Positions 8,281-17,400 of a stretch of 46,179 nucleotides of DNA are shown piece after piece. The translations under genes and the position numbers were made by a program. Each line of letters opens with the position of its first letter. Within the stretch, counting starts at the first letter, position 1. Under the pieces are notes generated by a model. It was not told where the DNA came from, made no database searches, and saw only the letters and a list, made by a program, of their open reading frames with translations. The DNA is taken from positions 1 to 46,179 of the forward strand of contig NZ_NKUI01000063.1 in NCBI RefSeq assembly GCF_014845115.1. Reading direction: 5' to 3'. The stretch comes from Methylorubrum zatmanii (lineage in GTDB: Bacteria; Pseudomonadota; Alphaproteobacteria; Rhizobiales; Beijerinckiaceae).

Positions 8281-9696
8281 TCAGCGTTGTCCGGCTCCCG
8301 CCGGGGCATCGCCCGGCACCTCGATCACCGCGCGCAGCCCACCCAAGGCCGCCGCCTCCAGGCGGAAGCGGCCGCGATAGAGCGCGGCGAGATCGGCCAC
8401 GATCGACAGGCCGAGGCCGGAGCCGGGCTTGGTCTCGTCGAGGCGCCGGCCGCGCTTGAGCACCGCCGCGCGATCCTCCTCGGGCAGGCCCGGCCCGTCA
8501 TCCTCCACCGCGACCAGAAGGTGCGGATAATCGTGCTCGCCCGTCGGCGCCGCCGAGATCGAGACGCGGCCGGCGGCCCATTTCGAGGCGTTGTCGACGA
8601 GATTGCCGATCATCTCCTCGAAATCCTGCTTCTCGCCCCGGAAGCGCAGGCCCGGCGGCACGTGGACCTCGTAGGCGATGTCCTTGTCGCGGTAGATCTT
8701 GCCGAAGGTCCGCACCAGCCCGGCCAGCGCCGGCTCGACATCCGTCGAGGTGCCGAGGGTGCCGGCGAGAGCGGCGGCGCGGGCCCGGTCGAGGTGGTAG
8801 TTCACCTGATCGCGCATCACCGCCGCCTGCTCGCGGATCTTGTCGGCCAGCTCCGGCGGGGCCTCGCTGCCCCCGGCCTCGTTGACGATGATCGAGAGCG
8901 GGGTCTTCAGCGCGTGGGCGAGGTTGCCGACCTGGGTGCGGGCGCGCTCCAGGATCTCGCGATTCGTCTCGATGAGCAGGTTGATCTCGCCCGCGAGCGG
9001 CGCGATGTCGCGCGGATACTCGCCGTCGATCCGGTCGGCCTCGCCCCGGCGGATCGAGCCGAGCGCGGTGCGCAGCTTGCGCAGGGGCGCGAGGCCGAAG
9101 CGGATCTGCAGAAGCGCGGTCGCCGCCAGCGAGAAGCCGAGCAGGCCGAAGGTCATGAACAGCGAGAAGCGGAAACGCTCGACATCGTTGACGATCTCGT
9201 CCGCCGGGCCGGCCACCCGCACGGTGTAGCGCCCGTCGGCTCCGACATCGACATCGCGCTCGACGATGCGCAGGGTGCGGTCGTCCTGGCCCTTGCCGTA
9301 GCCCTGGCGGATCTGGCCGATGGTGGCGGTGCCGGCCTGATCGGGCCCTTTCAACGGCACGCCGACGAGGGAGCGCGAGGTGCGCAGATCCCTCGGCTTC
9401 GCGTCCGGCCGGCCGACCTGCCAGTACCAGCCCGACAGGGGCAGGTCGAAGCGCGGATCGCCCAGCGAGAAGGAGCGTGTCTCGGGATCGCTCGGGCTGA
9501 CGAGATCGGTGGCGAGATTGTTGGCGAAGACGAGCAGCCGGCTGTCGAAGGCCCGCTCGGTGTTCTCGCGATAGAGCGTCGTGAGAATGAAGGCCGCGAT
9601 GACGAGGATCGCGGTGCTCGACAGGAACGAGGAGACCGCGAGCCGCACCGCGATGGAGCGGCGGCGCAGGGGAAGCCAAGCGAGGCGGTCGGTCAT
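8281..9696 (-). CDS. feuQ: FeuQ-like sensor histidine kinase
   Basis: 471-residue membrane sensor kinase. TM1 is about residues 17-42, followed by a periplasmic sensor domain of roughly 130 residues, TM2 about 176-200 and a HAMP-like linker. HisKA has phospho-accepting His261 in GNLAHALKTPLS. The HATPase domain shows an N box (NLVDNASKWA), G1 (VEDDGPGLP) and G2 (GSGLGLSIVADL). The layout and the FeuP-like partner point to the rhizobial FeuP/FeuQ family; the stimulus is unknown here. The ATG at 9694-9696 is preferred over an upstream start because AGGA lies four bases before it. Unusually for a kinase/regulator pair, 285 bp separate it from feuP. Confidence 0.88.
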   Translation of the reverse strand: MTDRLAWLPLRRRSIAVRLAVSSFLSSTAILVIAAFILTTLYRENTERAFDSRLLVFANNLATDLVSPSDPETRSFSLGDPRFDLPLSGWYWQVGRPDAKPRDLRTSRSLVGVPLKGPDQAGTATIGQIRQGYGKGQDDRTLRIVERDVDVGADGRYTVRVAGPADEIVNDVERFRFSLFMTFGLLGFSLAATALLQIRFGLAPLRKLRTALGSIRRGEADRIDGEYPRDIAPLAGEINLLIETNREILERARTQVGNLAHALKTPLSIIVNEAGGSEAPPELADKIREQAAVMRDQVNYHLDRARAAALAGTLGTSTDVEPALAGLVRTFGKIYRDKDIAYEVHVPPGLRFRGEKQDFEEMIGNLVDNASKWAAGRVSISAAPTGEHDYPHLLVAVEDDGPGLPEEDRAAVLKRGRRLDETKPGSGLGLSIVADLAALYRGRFRLEAAALGGLRAVIEVPGDAPAGAGQR

Positions 9697-9981
9697 GAAT
9701 CCTGGCTCGCAAGAAACCGTGCGGGCGTGCACATCATGCGTGCCCGCTCTCTACACTTTCATTGGGGAGGAGGCGTCGCCCCTCAGATCGGTGAAGCCGA
9801 GACGAACCGCCTCGCCCGTCTCCTGCCCGACCAGAACGGCTGGCCGCTCAACGAGGCCACCGAAATTGCCGTTCTCAACGCGTCGGAGCGGGATGAGAAA
9901 CCTCCGGCCTTGTGGGAGTGGCCGAAGCCGATGAAGCGGTCTTCGCTGCGCTGACCGATTTCGGCCGCCAAACGATGAGCG
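9697..9981. other. Intergenic gap between feuP and feuQ, no supported gene
   Basis: 285 bp between the feuP stop and the feuQ start. It holds only short open frames, such as a 62-codon minus-strand frame (9783-9971), with no recognisable motif. No clear terminator or promoter is evident. Confidence 0.4.
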
Positions 9982-10659
<678 letters not shown>

Positions 10660-10736
10660 GGTCGATCACTCCTTAAATACGAGCCGGCGATGATGCCGCA
10701 TCGCCGCTCGCCCCCTGCGGGGCCGTCATTTTAGAT

Positions 10737-10754
10737 CCTGCGGATGTCCGCGGG
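10737..10754. other. 8-bp hairpin upstream of feuP
   Basis: CCTGCGGA and TCCGCGGG arms around a 2-base loop (one G-T pair) in the PepSY-feuP gap. No T-run follows on either strand, so it may be an mRNA leader element rather than a classical terminator. Confidence 0.35.
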
Positions 10755-10783
10755 AGGCGCGACATCTGATGATCGGTCCAATT

Positions 10784-10813
10784 CCATGCCACTTCATTAA
10801 AATGGTGTCATGG
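10784..10813. promoter_or_regulatory. Imperfect palindrome upstream of feuP
   Basis: Arms CCATGCCAC and GTGTCATGG (8 of 9 paired) around an AT-rich centre containing TTAA. It lies 8 bp past the PepSY stop and about 125 bp before feuP. This is a locally AT-rich spot in a GC-rich region, and candidate operator or promoter DNA for feuP. Confidence 0.4.
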
Positions 10814-10820
10814 CCCTAGA

Positions 10821-11192
10821 CTACCATTGACCGCTCACCTGTCCCGATTGGGCATCGACCATGACGTGCAGGAACTGCCCGTCCCGGCGCAAGGCCGTCA
10901 GCAGATAGACGAGGCCCTCCTCGTGCCGACACAGGCTGGCGCGTTGGATTTCGGCCCGCGGGACGATCTGGCGCGCCGCGCGAATCGCGGAGAGAGGCGG
11001 GACGACGCGCTTTTCGGCCACCGCCTCGCGCAGATCGGCGGGCGAGAGGCAGTCGTCGCCGCGGTTCATCGGCTCCCGCGCCACAGGGGCCGGCGCGATG
11101 GCGCCGGTCTCCTCGGCGAGCGGGCCGACCGCACCCGTCGCGAGAACCGCGGCGGTCGAGACGACGATCAGCAGGGCGAAAGCTTGGCGCAT
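10821..11192 (-). CDS. PepSY-like exported protein upstream of feuPQ
   Basis: 123-residue exported protein. The start MRQAFALLIVVSTAAVLATG looks like a signal peptide or anchor. The remainder carries a PepSY-like fold pattern: a helix LSAIRAARQIVP and strands ending LHVMVDAQSGQVSG. Two cysteines (in DDCLSP and SLCRHE) could form a disulfide. PepSY proteins next to two-component systems are usually periplasmic modulators. In Sinorhizobium, FeuN is a small periplasmic modulator encoded just upstream of feuPQ; by position this protein could play that part, but homology to FeuN is not established. A start at 11291 would add 33 polar residues before the signal, so the ATG at 11192 is preferred with modest certainty. 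Confidence 0.7.
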   Translation of the reverse strand: MRQAFALLIVVSTAAVLATGAVGPLAEETGAIAPAPVAREPMNRGDDCLSPADLREAVAEKRVVPPLSAIRAARQIVPRAEIQRASLCRHEEGLVYLLTALRRDGQFLHVMVDAQSGQVSGQW

Positions 11193-11381
11193 CGAGGGCG
11201 ACTGTCGCGCCAGGGCACTGAATGTGCCCTGAATGTTCGCGAGGACCGACGATTTCGGGGTCGCGTAAGCTGTCTTGCGGTTGAGGGCCATGTCCGGGTC
11301 GGCAATGCTGTCGAGATCAAGGCGGAACGGCCGCGCCGGTTCCCGGGCAACAATGCCGGCACCCGTACCGGCCCCTGCCGC

Positions 11382-11618
11382 TCACGCCGCCTCCCGCTGC
11401 GGCGGCCCGAGGGAGCGGTCGAGACACAGCCGGATTGCGAGGCCGGTGAGATCCCGGCCGTCGATAGGTTCGCGGGCGGCATCCCACAGGGTGAGCAGCG
11501 AGCGCTCGAAACCGCAGCGGGCGACTTCCAGACGCCGCGACGCGGCGCGGTCGCGACGAAGCCGTGAGAGCCACCGGCCAGCCCCGTCCCGGGCCGATGC
11601 GAACAGGTCTGCGGGCAT
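11382..11618 (-). CDS. Small hypothetical protein (78 aa)
   Basis: 78-residue basic protein with no signal peptide, membrane segment or recognisable domain. Two cysteines are present. It looks like a real gene because a strong GAGGAG Shine-Dalgarno lies eight bases before the ATG, and it follows the preceding gene by only 19 bp. It is the last gene of the minus-strand run that starts in the GTA cluster (DUF2793, endolysin, lipoprotein, anchored coiled-coil protein), so a GTA-linked role is possible but unproved. The reverse frame also looks open, as often at this GC content, so confidence is moderate. Confidence 0.5.
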   Translation of the reverse strand: MPADLFASARDGAGRWLSRLRRDRAASRRLEVARCGFERSLLTLWDAAREPIDGRDLTGLAIRLCLDRSLGPPQREAA

Positions 11619-11637
11619 CCTTCACTCTCCTCGTCGT

Positions 11638-11991
11638 TCACGGCCTCGGGCGGTGCTGCAAGTCGCTCATGCGCCGCAGCACCTCCTCGAACTTCTCGCG
11701 GGCGCGCTCGTCACTGCGCTCGACGGCGCAGGCGGTCTCACTCGCGAGCCGCACCAGATCCTCCAGCACCCGAGTGCGGCTCTCCAGGGCGGCGGCCACC
11801 GCCGCATTGGTCTGGGAGGCACGTTCCAGGGCCGCGGCGGTCGCCCCGGTCTCGGCGATGCGCGCCTCCAGGACGCGCAGACCGTCTCGATAGAGATGCA
11901 GGCAGGCCAGCCCCAGCAGCACCGCGACGATCCAGCCGGCCCCCCCATCGGCGAAGAGCAGGCGCGCGGCCTCGGCGGCGATCTTGTCCAC
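11638..11991 (-). CDS. Membrane-anchored coiled-coil protein (117 aa)
   Basis: 117-residue protein with one membrane segment (about residues 18-37, AGWIVAVLLGLACLHLY). A long charged helix follows (about 40-110) with heptad-like Leu/Ala/Val spacing, expected to be a coiled coil. There is no cysteine pair or enzyme motif. GTG start at 11989-11991 with GGAGG six bases upstream. It lies three genes downstream of a phage-type endolysin in the GTA neighbourhood. Small proteins with one membrane segment and a coiled coil are common in phage lysis modules (holin or i-spanin-like) and in unrelated membrane scaffolds, so the lysis role is inference from position only. Confidence 0.6.
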   Translation of the reverse strand: MDKIAAEAARLLFADGGAGWIVAVLLGLACLHLYRDGLRVLEARIAETGATAAALERASQTNAAVAAALESRTRVLEDLVRLASETACAVERSDERAREKFEEVLRRMSDLQHRPRP

Positions 11992-12083
11992 GGAGGGCCT
12001 CCCGGCTCATGGAAAAGCCACCGCACCCATCGCGCGATGGGCGCCCCGTTCAAGAGCCCTGCGGCCGGTTCGCGCGCGAAACA

Positions 12084-12623
12084 TCAGGCGAGCGCGCGGG
12101 AAACCCGCGTCGGATCGCGCCCGACGATCTTTTCGAGGGCAGGCTCGAGGGTGTTGCCGGCGGTGGCCGCCTCCTCCAGGGGCAGGCCGCGGAACACCTT
12201 CTCCGCGAGTCCCTCCCCGCCGCCCGCCGCCCGGATCAGCCATGCGGGCGCTTGATCGAGCGCCCGCTGCACGGCGCGGGCGATCACCGCCGAGCCGATG
12301 GACACCGTGAGCGTGCGCCCGCGAACGGCGCCGGAAACGGCGTTGAGGGCGTAATCGGTCGCGTTGCGCACGAGGCGCTCGACCAGAGCATCGGTGACCA
12401 AGAGGCGGAGGGGACCGCCGATCCGGGCGAGCATTGCGGCGAAGGCGGCGGCGAGAACCGGCGTGACCAGAGCGGTGCCCCCCTGGGCGAGGGCGGATAG
12501 AGCATCGCCCCAAGGCAGGACGACACTGGTGGTCTCGGCGACGGGAGGGGGGACGGCATAGGCCGGCACGCAGCCTCCGAGAACCAGAAGCAGCGGGGGC
12601 AGAATGGCCTTGGCGAACGGCAT
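12084..12623 (-). CDS. Putative lipoprotein in the GTA-linked lysis region
   Basis: 179-residue protein. The N-terminus MPFAKAILPPLLLVLGGC is a signal peptide ending in a lipobox (LGGC, Cys18), so it is probably a lipoprotein. The rest has amphipathic and hydrophobic helices rich in Ala and Leu (for example TALVTPVLAAAFAAML near residue 53), somewhat like LLH-type phage holins, but I cannot assign a family. The ATG at 12621-12623 has AAGGA eight bases upstream; frames extending further upstream lie over the endolysin end and look non-coding. It lies 32 bp after the endolysin gene. Candidate roles are spanin-like lysis factor, holin-like factor or an unrelated lipoprotein. Confidence 0.6.
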   Translation of the reverse strand: MPFAKAILPPLLLVLGGCVPAYAVPPPVAETTSVVLPWGDALSALAQGGTALVTPVLAAAFAAMLARIGGPLRLLVTDALVERLVRNATDYALNAVSGAVRGRTLTVSIGSAVIARAVQRALDQAPAWLIRAAGGGEGLAEKVFRGLPLEEAATAGNTLEPALEKIVGRDPTRVSRALA

Positions 12624-12655
12624 GGGGATGATCCTTCTACGGGGAGGAAAGCGTT

Positions 12656-13210
12656 TCAGTGAGAACGGCGCAGCCGCTCCCGCAGGCGCGCGATCCATCC
12701 GCCCGGCGCAGCAGGCGGGGACGGGGCGGGAAGCGGGACGGGCTGCGCATCGCCGCGCCGGGCTCGCGGCAGGGCCGTCTCGTAGGGCGTGCGGAACTGG
12801 TCGTACTCGCCCTGGCGGCGGGGGATCAGCGCGGCCGGGCGGTCCCACAGCAGGATCGCCTCGGCGGCGCCGGCCCGGTCGCCCGCCCGCAGACGCCGCA
12901 GCACGGTCGAGCGCAGGAAGGCCGCCGGGCCGATGTTGAAGCAGAGCGAGACCAGCGCATCGAAGGCGTGCTGCGGCAGAGCCTCGGGAAGCGCCCCCGC
13001 GACGATGCGGACGAAGCGCGCCACGTCGCGGACGAAAAGCGCGTCGGCCTCCTGTTCGTCCAGGCGCAGCCCCGCCCGCGGAATCGGCGGGCCCGAGGCG
13101 GCCGTGTGGCCGACGCCGACCGTCCAGATGCCGGCGCTGTCGCGATAGGCTTCGAGCCGCCGCCCCTCCCGGGCGATCAGCACGGCACGGCCGACGGCAC
13201 TGAGGTCCAT
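12656..13210 (-). CDS. GH24 (T4-type) endolysin/lysozyme
   Basis: 184-residue muramidase of glycoside hydrolase family 24, cutting the MurNAc-GlcNAc bond of peptidoglycan. The catalytic triad has T4-lysozyme spacing: Glu15 (AREG), Asp24 (YRD) and Thr30 (WTVGVGH). The FDALVSLCFNIGPAAF block is also typical. No signal peptide or SAR anchor is seen, so release would need a holin. The C-terminus is Pro-rich and then strongly basic (WIARLRERLRRSH). The ATG at 13208-13210 has GGAG eight bases upstream and is preferred over a start 12 codons earlier. It follows the DUF2793 gene by 67 bp in the GTA cluster, so it is probably the GTA release lysin. Confidence 0.9.
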   Translation of the reverse strand: MDLSAVGRAVLIAREGRRLEAYRDSAGIWTVGVGHTAASGPPIPRAGLRLDEQEADALFVRDVARFVRIVAGALPEALPQHAFDALVSLCFNIGPAAFLRSTVLRRLRAGDRAGAAEAILLWDRPAALIPRRQGEYDQFRTPYETALPRARRGDAQPVPLPAPSPPAAPGGWIARLRERLRRSH

Positions 13211-13277
13211 CGCGGAATCTCCGGTCTTGAGAGGAAGGCGGCGCATGGCCGATGGGTCGTCCGCCCGGCGGCGCGCC

Positions 13278-14369
13278 CTAATCGAGATTCTCGAACAGCA
13301 GCGAGAACAGGATGTTGGTGGCAGCCGGGGCGCCGCTGCTTGACACCACCTTGAGGCACCAACGGTCGGCGGCCTCGAAGACCGCGCTACTGGTCAGATC
13401 GACCGCCTGGTTGGAGTTGCTGCCGGAAATGGTGCAGGTCAGCGCCGTGTCGCTGAACAGCTTCTGCAGGGTAAAGGTCCAGCTCTGGCCCGAGCCCGGC
13501 GCCGCCTGCGTCACCACGCGCAGCTGCCTGAACCGCCCCCGCCGGCCGGCCGCGACATAGACCTCGCTCTGGTAGCCGCTGATCAGGGCGTTGGTGAAGT
13601 AGCGCGTCGACCCGGCCGGAACCGAGCCGGGTCCGCTGTTGCCGGCGATCACCTGCGCGGTCAGCACCGGCACCTCCGCGACGGTGGGGCGGCCCGGAAA
13701 GGCGACCCGCCCCGTCGCCCGGTCGATCCGCAGGGCCTCGAACCACGCGCCGCCATCGGGGGAGACCTTCACGTGAAGGTCGTCGTCTCCGGTCAGGCCG
13801 ATCTCGGCACGGGCAGAGAAGCCGGTCTGCATCAGCAGCGAGAGGACGTTGCCGGCCGCCTGCTTGTTGAGGGTGCAGCGCAGGTCGCCGCTGCCGCCCT
13901 CCCCCGTGGCCAAGGCGGTCCAGAGCGCCTTGTTGAGCTTGGCCGCGAAGGGGTTGTCCGCGTCGGCGGCCGTGCCGATCCCGAGGCGGGAGAGGTTTTG
14001 CAAGATCGTCAGGGTGCTGCGGAACGGGACCCAGGTCGAGCCGGTGAAGGTGTAGAGATCGGCTTCGTCGGCGACGAAGGCGAGCCAGCCGATCCGCGGC
14101 AGCAGGGGCAGCCAAGCGCCATCCTGGAAACGAGCGATCCGCCCGGCCCATCCGGCCCATCCGGCCCAGGCGCCGGAGGGATTGTCCGTCGCGATCAGGT
14201 AGCGGTCGCCTTCGGCCGGGCCGGAGGGCGGCGCGGTGCGGTCCTTGTCGAGGACCGCGAGCTGCACCAGCGCGTCGAGCAGCGCCAGCGCCTCGTTGTG
14301 GGTGACGTGCTTCTGCGCCTGCCCGGCCGCGATCAGCGGCAGGGCGAGGCTCGGGGTCGTGTCGGCCAT
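13278..14369 (-). CDS. DUF2793 phage/GTA tail-associated protein
   Basis: 363-residue protein. The N-terminal 110 residues are a DUF2793 domain (SLALPLIAAGQAQKHVTHNEAL, then GDRYLIA and FVADEADLYTFTGSTWVPF). This domain is found in tail-fibre-like proteins of alphaproteobacterial prophages and GTAs. The C-terminal half is predicted beta-rich (strand-turn patterns), consistent with a fibre or receptor-contact region. A short internal W-A-G triplication occurs at about residues 67-76. It follows the gp15 gene by 39 bp on the same strand. Its role as a distal tail/host-contact protein of the GTA is inferred from position. Confidence 0.85.
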   Translation of the reverse strand: MADTTPSLALPLIAAGQAQKHVTHNEALALLDALVQLAVLDKDRTAPPSGPAEGDRYLIATDNPSGAWAGWAGWAGRIARFQDGAWLPLLPRIGWLAFVADEADLYTFTGSTWVPFRSTLTILQNLSRLGIGTAADADNPFAAKLNKALWTALATGEGGSGDLRCTLNKQAAGNVLSLLMQTGFSARAEIGLTGDDDLHVKVSPDGGAWFEALRIDRATGRVAFPGRPTVAEVPVLTAQVIAGNSGPGSVPAGSTRYFTNALISGYQSEVYVAAGRRGRFRQLRVVTQAAPGSGQSWTFTLQKLFSDTALTCTISGSNSNQAVDLTSSAVFEAADRWCLKVVSSSGAPAATNILFSLLFENLD

Positions 14370-14408
14370 GGGCCGCCTCCGGGCATGAGGGGTCGGGAAG
14401 GTCGGGCT

Positions 14409-17400
14409 TCAGACCGTGCGCACGCTCACCCGCGCGCGGGTGGCGGGACCGGGGCCGGCCAGCGTGCCGAATTGCGCCACGGCGAAGGCGATCTCGGTGC
14501 GCGGGGCACCGAAATCGGCCGTCTCGTCGGCCGCCGTGTAGAGCAGGCGCGTCGTCGCGGCAGAGAGGGTGCGCAGCACGCTCCCGTCATCGGCGAGGAT
14601 GTCGAGGCGATAGGCTTCGGCACTCTCGCCGAGAGGCACATCCGCCGGCTCCCAGGCATCGGCGTCGCGCCGCGCCCGGCGGGTCCAGCTGAGCCATAAT
14701 CCCGCCGCCTCGCGCCGGGCCCGCAGATGCACCGGACGCAAGGGGAGGAACGCATCGAGCCCCGCCGCCGCCTCGAAGCCGACGACGGTCGGGTCGGCCG
14801 GATCGCGCTCCGCCGGGCCGACCCGGTAGGTGAAGAGCCGCCCCGCCTCGTCGAGACGGTCGACGAGGGGCACGACGGCGCCGTCATCGAGGCGGACGAT
14901 CAGGCTGCCCGCGCCCGCAGCCCGGCCCGCGGCCGCCTCGCTGCCGGCAAGCCCGCGCAGCAGGCCGGAGAGCCGCCACGTCTCGGGCCCGGTCAGGTCG
15001 GCCCTGGCTGCGGCGAGGATCTCGACCGCCCCATCGCTTCCTACGAGCGCGAACAGGTTGCCCCCGGCAAGCGCCGCCGCCTCGCCGATGCCGCTCAGCC
15101 CTTCCGCGTGGCGTAAGCTGACGTCGAGCCGGGCATTGCGGTCGAAGCGCCAGAGCGGGCCCGGCGGCAGGGCGCTCAATGTTTGGCCGAGGCAGGCCGG
15201 ATGGTCGAGATTGCGATGGGGCAGGAACGGGGACCCCGCGCCGGCCGAGCGCCAGACCGCGACCGCGCCGGGCCAGGGATCGGCGGCCACCGCGAGATAG
15301 GAGAGCGGCACCGGGTTTCCGCGCTCGACCGGGAGGGTGAGAGGCAGGGCGAAGACCGGCCCCGGCAGGGCCGGCGGTCTCCGGCCCGGCCGCGGTGCCG
15401 GCCGGACGGGGGCGGGCTCGCGTCCGGGAAACGGCACGGCCCGCGTCTCGATCCGGCGACCGGCCGGCGCGTCGTCGATGCGGGCGATGCGGTGGAGCAC
15501 GCCCCGCGTCTCGCCCGGAAGCCTCACGAGGTCGCCGGGCTCCAGATCGATGCGGCGCGGGCTGACGCTGAAGGCGGCCGTGTCGCGGCCGGCCAGGGCC
15601 GCGTCGAGCACGGTGTCCGCGAGCGCCTGCGCGGCCTCGCGCCGGGTGAGGATCGCGGCATCGATGCGCAGTTCCTGCCGCCGCTCCCCGGCCGGCCGCG
15701 CGGCCGCGACCGTGGCCCGGCGGTACTCCGCGCTCTCGCTGTCGCCGAAGCCGATCTCGAGGGAACGGGGCAGCTCGCTCTCCTGCGCCCGCACCCGGCG
15801 CAAGGGGGCCTCGTCTCCCTCGGCCTGAACGAGATCGGCCGTCTCCAGCGTGACCGGCGCGCCGCCGCCTCCGCCGCGCATCCGCAGCACACCGCCGGAG
15901 ACCGACACGTCGAGGCCGAACAGCCGGGCGAGCGGCTCCAGCGCCTCCCGGGGCGAGAGCGGCCGGTCGAGCACGTAGCCATCGAGGAAGCCGTCCGCGT
16001 CGATCTCGGCCTCCGCCGCGACGCCGAGATCGGCCAGGATCGCCGCGATCAGGCGGTCGAGTTCCACCCCCTCGACGCGGCCGGTGATCCAGTGGCCCAG
16101 CGCCCAATTGGCCGCGTCCGACCAGACGCCGGTGAAATCGGGAAAGGCCGGGAAGGGCCGCGCGTCCCAGGCCCAGACGAAAACCGTCTCGGGCGCGATC
16201 ATCCGGCCGCCATAGACCGGCGAGACCGGGTTATGGGCCGGATCGAAGCCCGGCTCGGCCGGGTCGAAGCGCGCGAGGACCGCCTCCAGGCCGCGGGCCT
16301 GGATCAGGTCGTCGCGGCTGCCGCGGGAGAAGGGCGGCGCGGCATTCTCCGAGGATTTCGGGTCGGGAAAGACATTGGGTCCGTTGGTGCCGCGGTCGAC
16401 GGCGGGGATGCCGATCTCGGTGAGCCAGATCGGCTTGCCCCGCGGCACCCAGGCGGTCGGCCCGGTCTCGACCCCACCGGCACGCTCGACATGCGGGTTC
16501 TCCCACCACGCAACCAGATCCTTGGCCCGGTAGATCCAGGGCTTCCCGCCATCCCCGTCGGTGATCGGGCTCCGGCGCTGCGCGGCGCGGTCCTCCGGGC
16601 TGGCATAGGACCAGTCGAAGGCCTCGCCGGCGCCGAGACGCTCCTTGAGATAGGCGCGGTCGTAGACGCTGGAGGCCTCGCTCGCGTCGCGGTGATCGGG
16701 CCCGTCGCGCCAATCGGAGATCGGCGGGTAGTAATCGATGCCGACCGCGTCGATGGCCGGATCGGCGAAGAGCGGATCGAGGGGGAAGCGCACGCAGGCG
16801 CCGCCCTCCCGGACATGGGCGCCGTACTCGGTCCAGTCGGCGGCGTAGACTAAGCCGACGCCGTCCCCGAGGCGGGCGCGCAGTTCGGTGGCCAGCGCCC
16901 GCAGGCGAGCGACCGCCGGGTAGGTCCCATCCGGTCCGCGCACCCGCGTCAGGCCGACGAACTCGCTGCCGAGAATGAAGCCGGAGAGGGGCGCGCCCGC
17001 CGCCGCCCAGGCCACGGCAAGGTCGGCGTAGTGCAGGATCATGGCCCGGTAGCCCTGCGGGCCGTCGAAGAAGGCCGCGACCTGGTCGGCCGCCGCCTGC
17101 GTCCCGTCCGGGCTGCCGGGCCGGCCGGGAGCGGGATCGCAGGTGATGCGCCCGCGCCAGGGATAGGCCGGCTGCGGGGCGGCGGGATCCTGCGGGTCCG
17201 GCAGGGCATTGCCGGCCGGCACGTCCATCATCACGAAGGGATAGAGCACGACCGAGAGCCCGCGGCGGACGAGATCCGCCACGAGGCGGCCGAGGCCGGC
17301 ATCGGCGGGCGTGCCGCCATAGGCGGCGGTGTCGCCGACGCGTGACACCGCCCGTGCCGTCGCCCGGGTCAGCCCGGCCACCGCCCAGGGCTCGCCCGTC

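Noticed and set aside
6979..9954. A 991-codon plus-strand frame opposite ccmI and feuQ
   Set aside because: It runs across two well-identified minus-strand genes and shows no domain; a GC-driven shadow.
9783..9971. 62-codon minus-strand frame in the feuP-feuQ gap
   Set aside because: No ribosome-binding site, motif or conserved feature; other frames over the same DNA are equally open.
14141..14172. Short tandem repeat giving a W-A-G triplication in the DUF2793 protein
   Set aside because: Only three units of nine bases; treated as ordinary local slippage rather than a feature.
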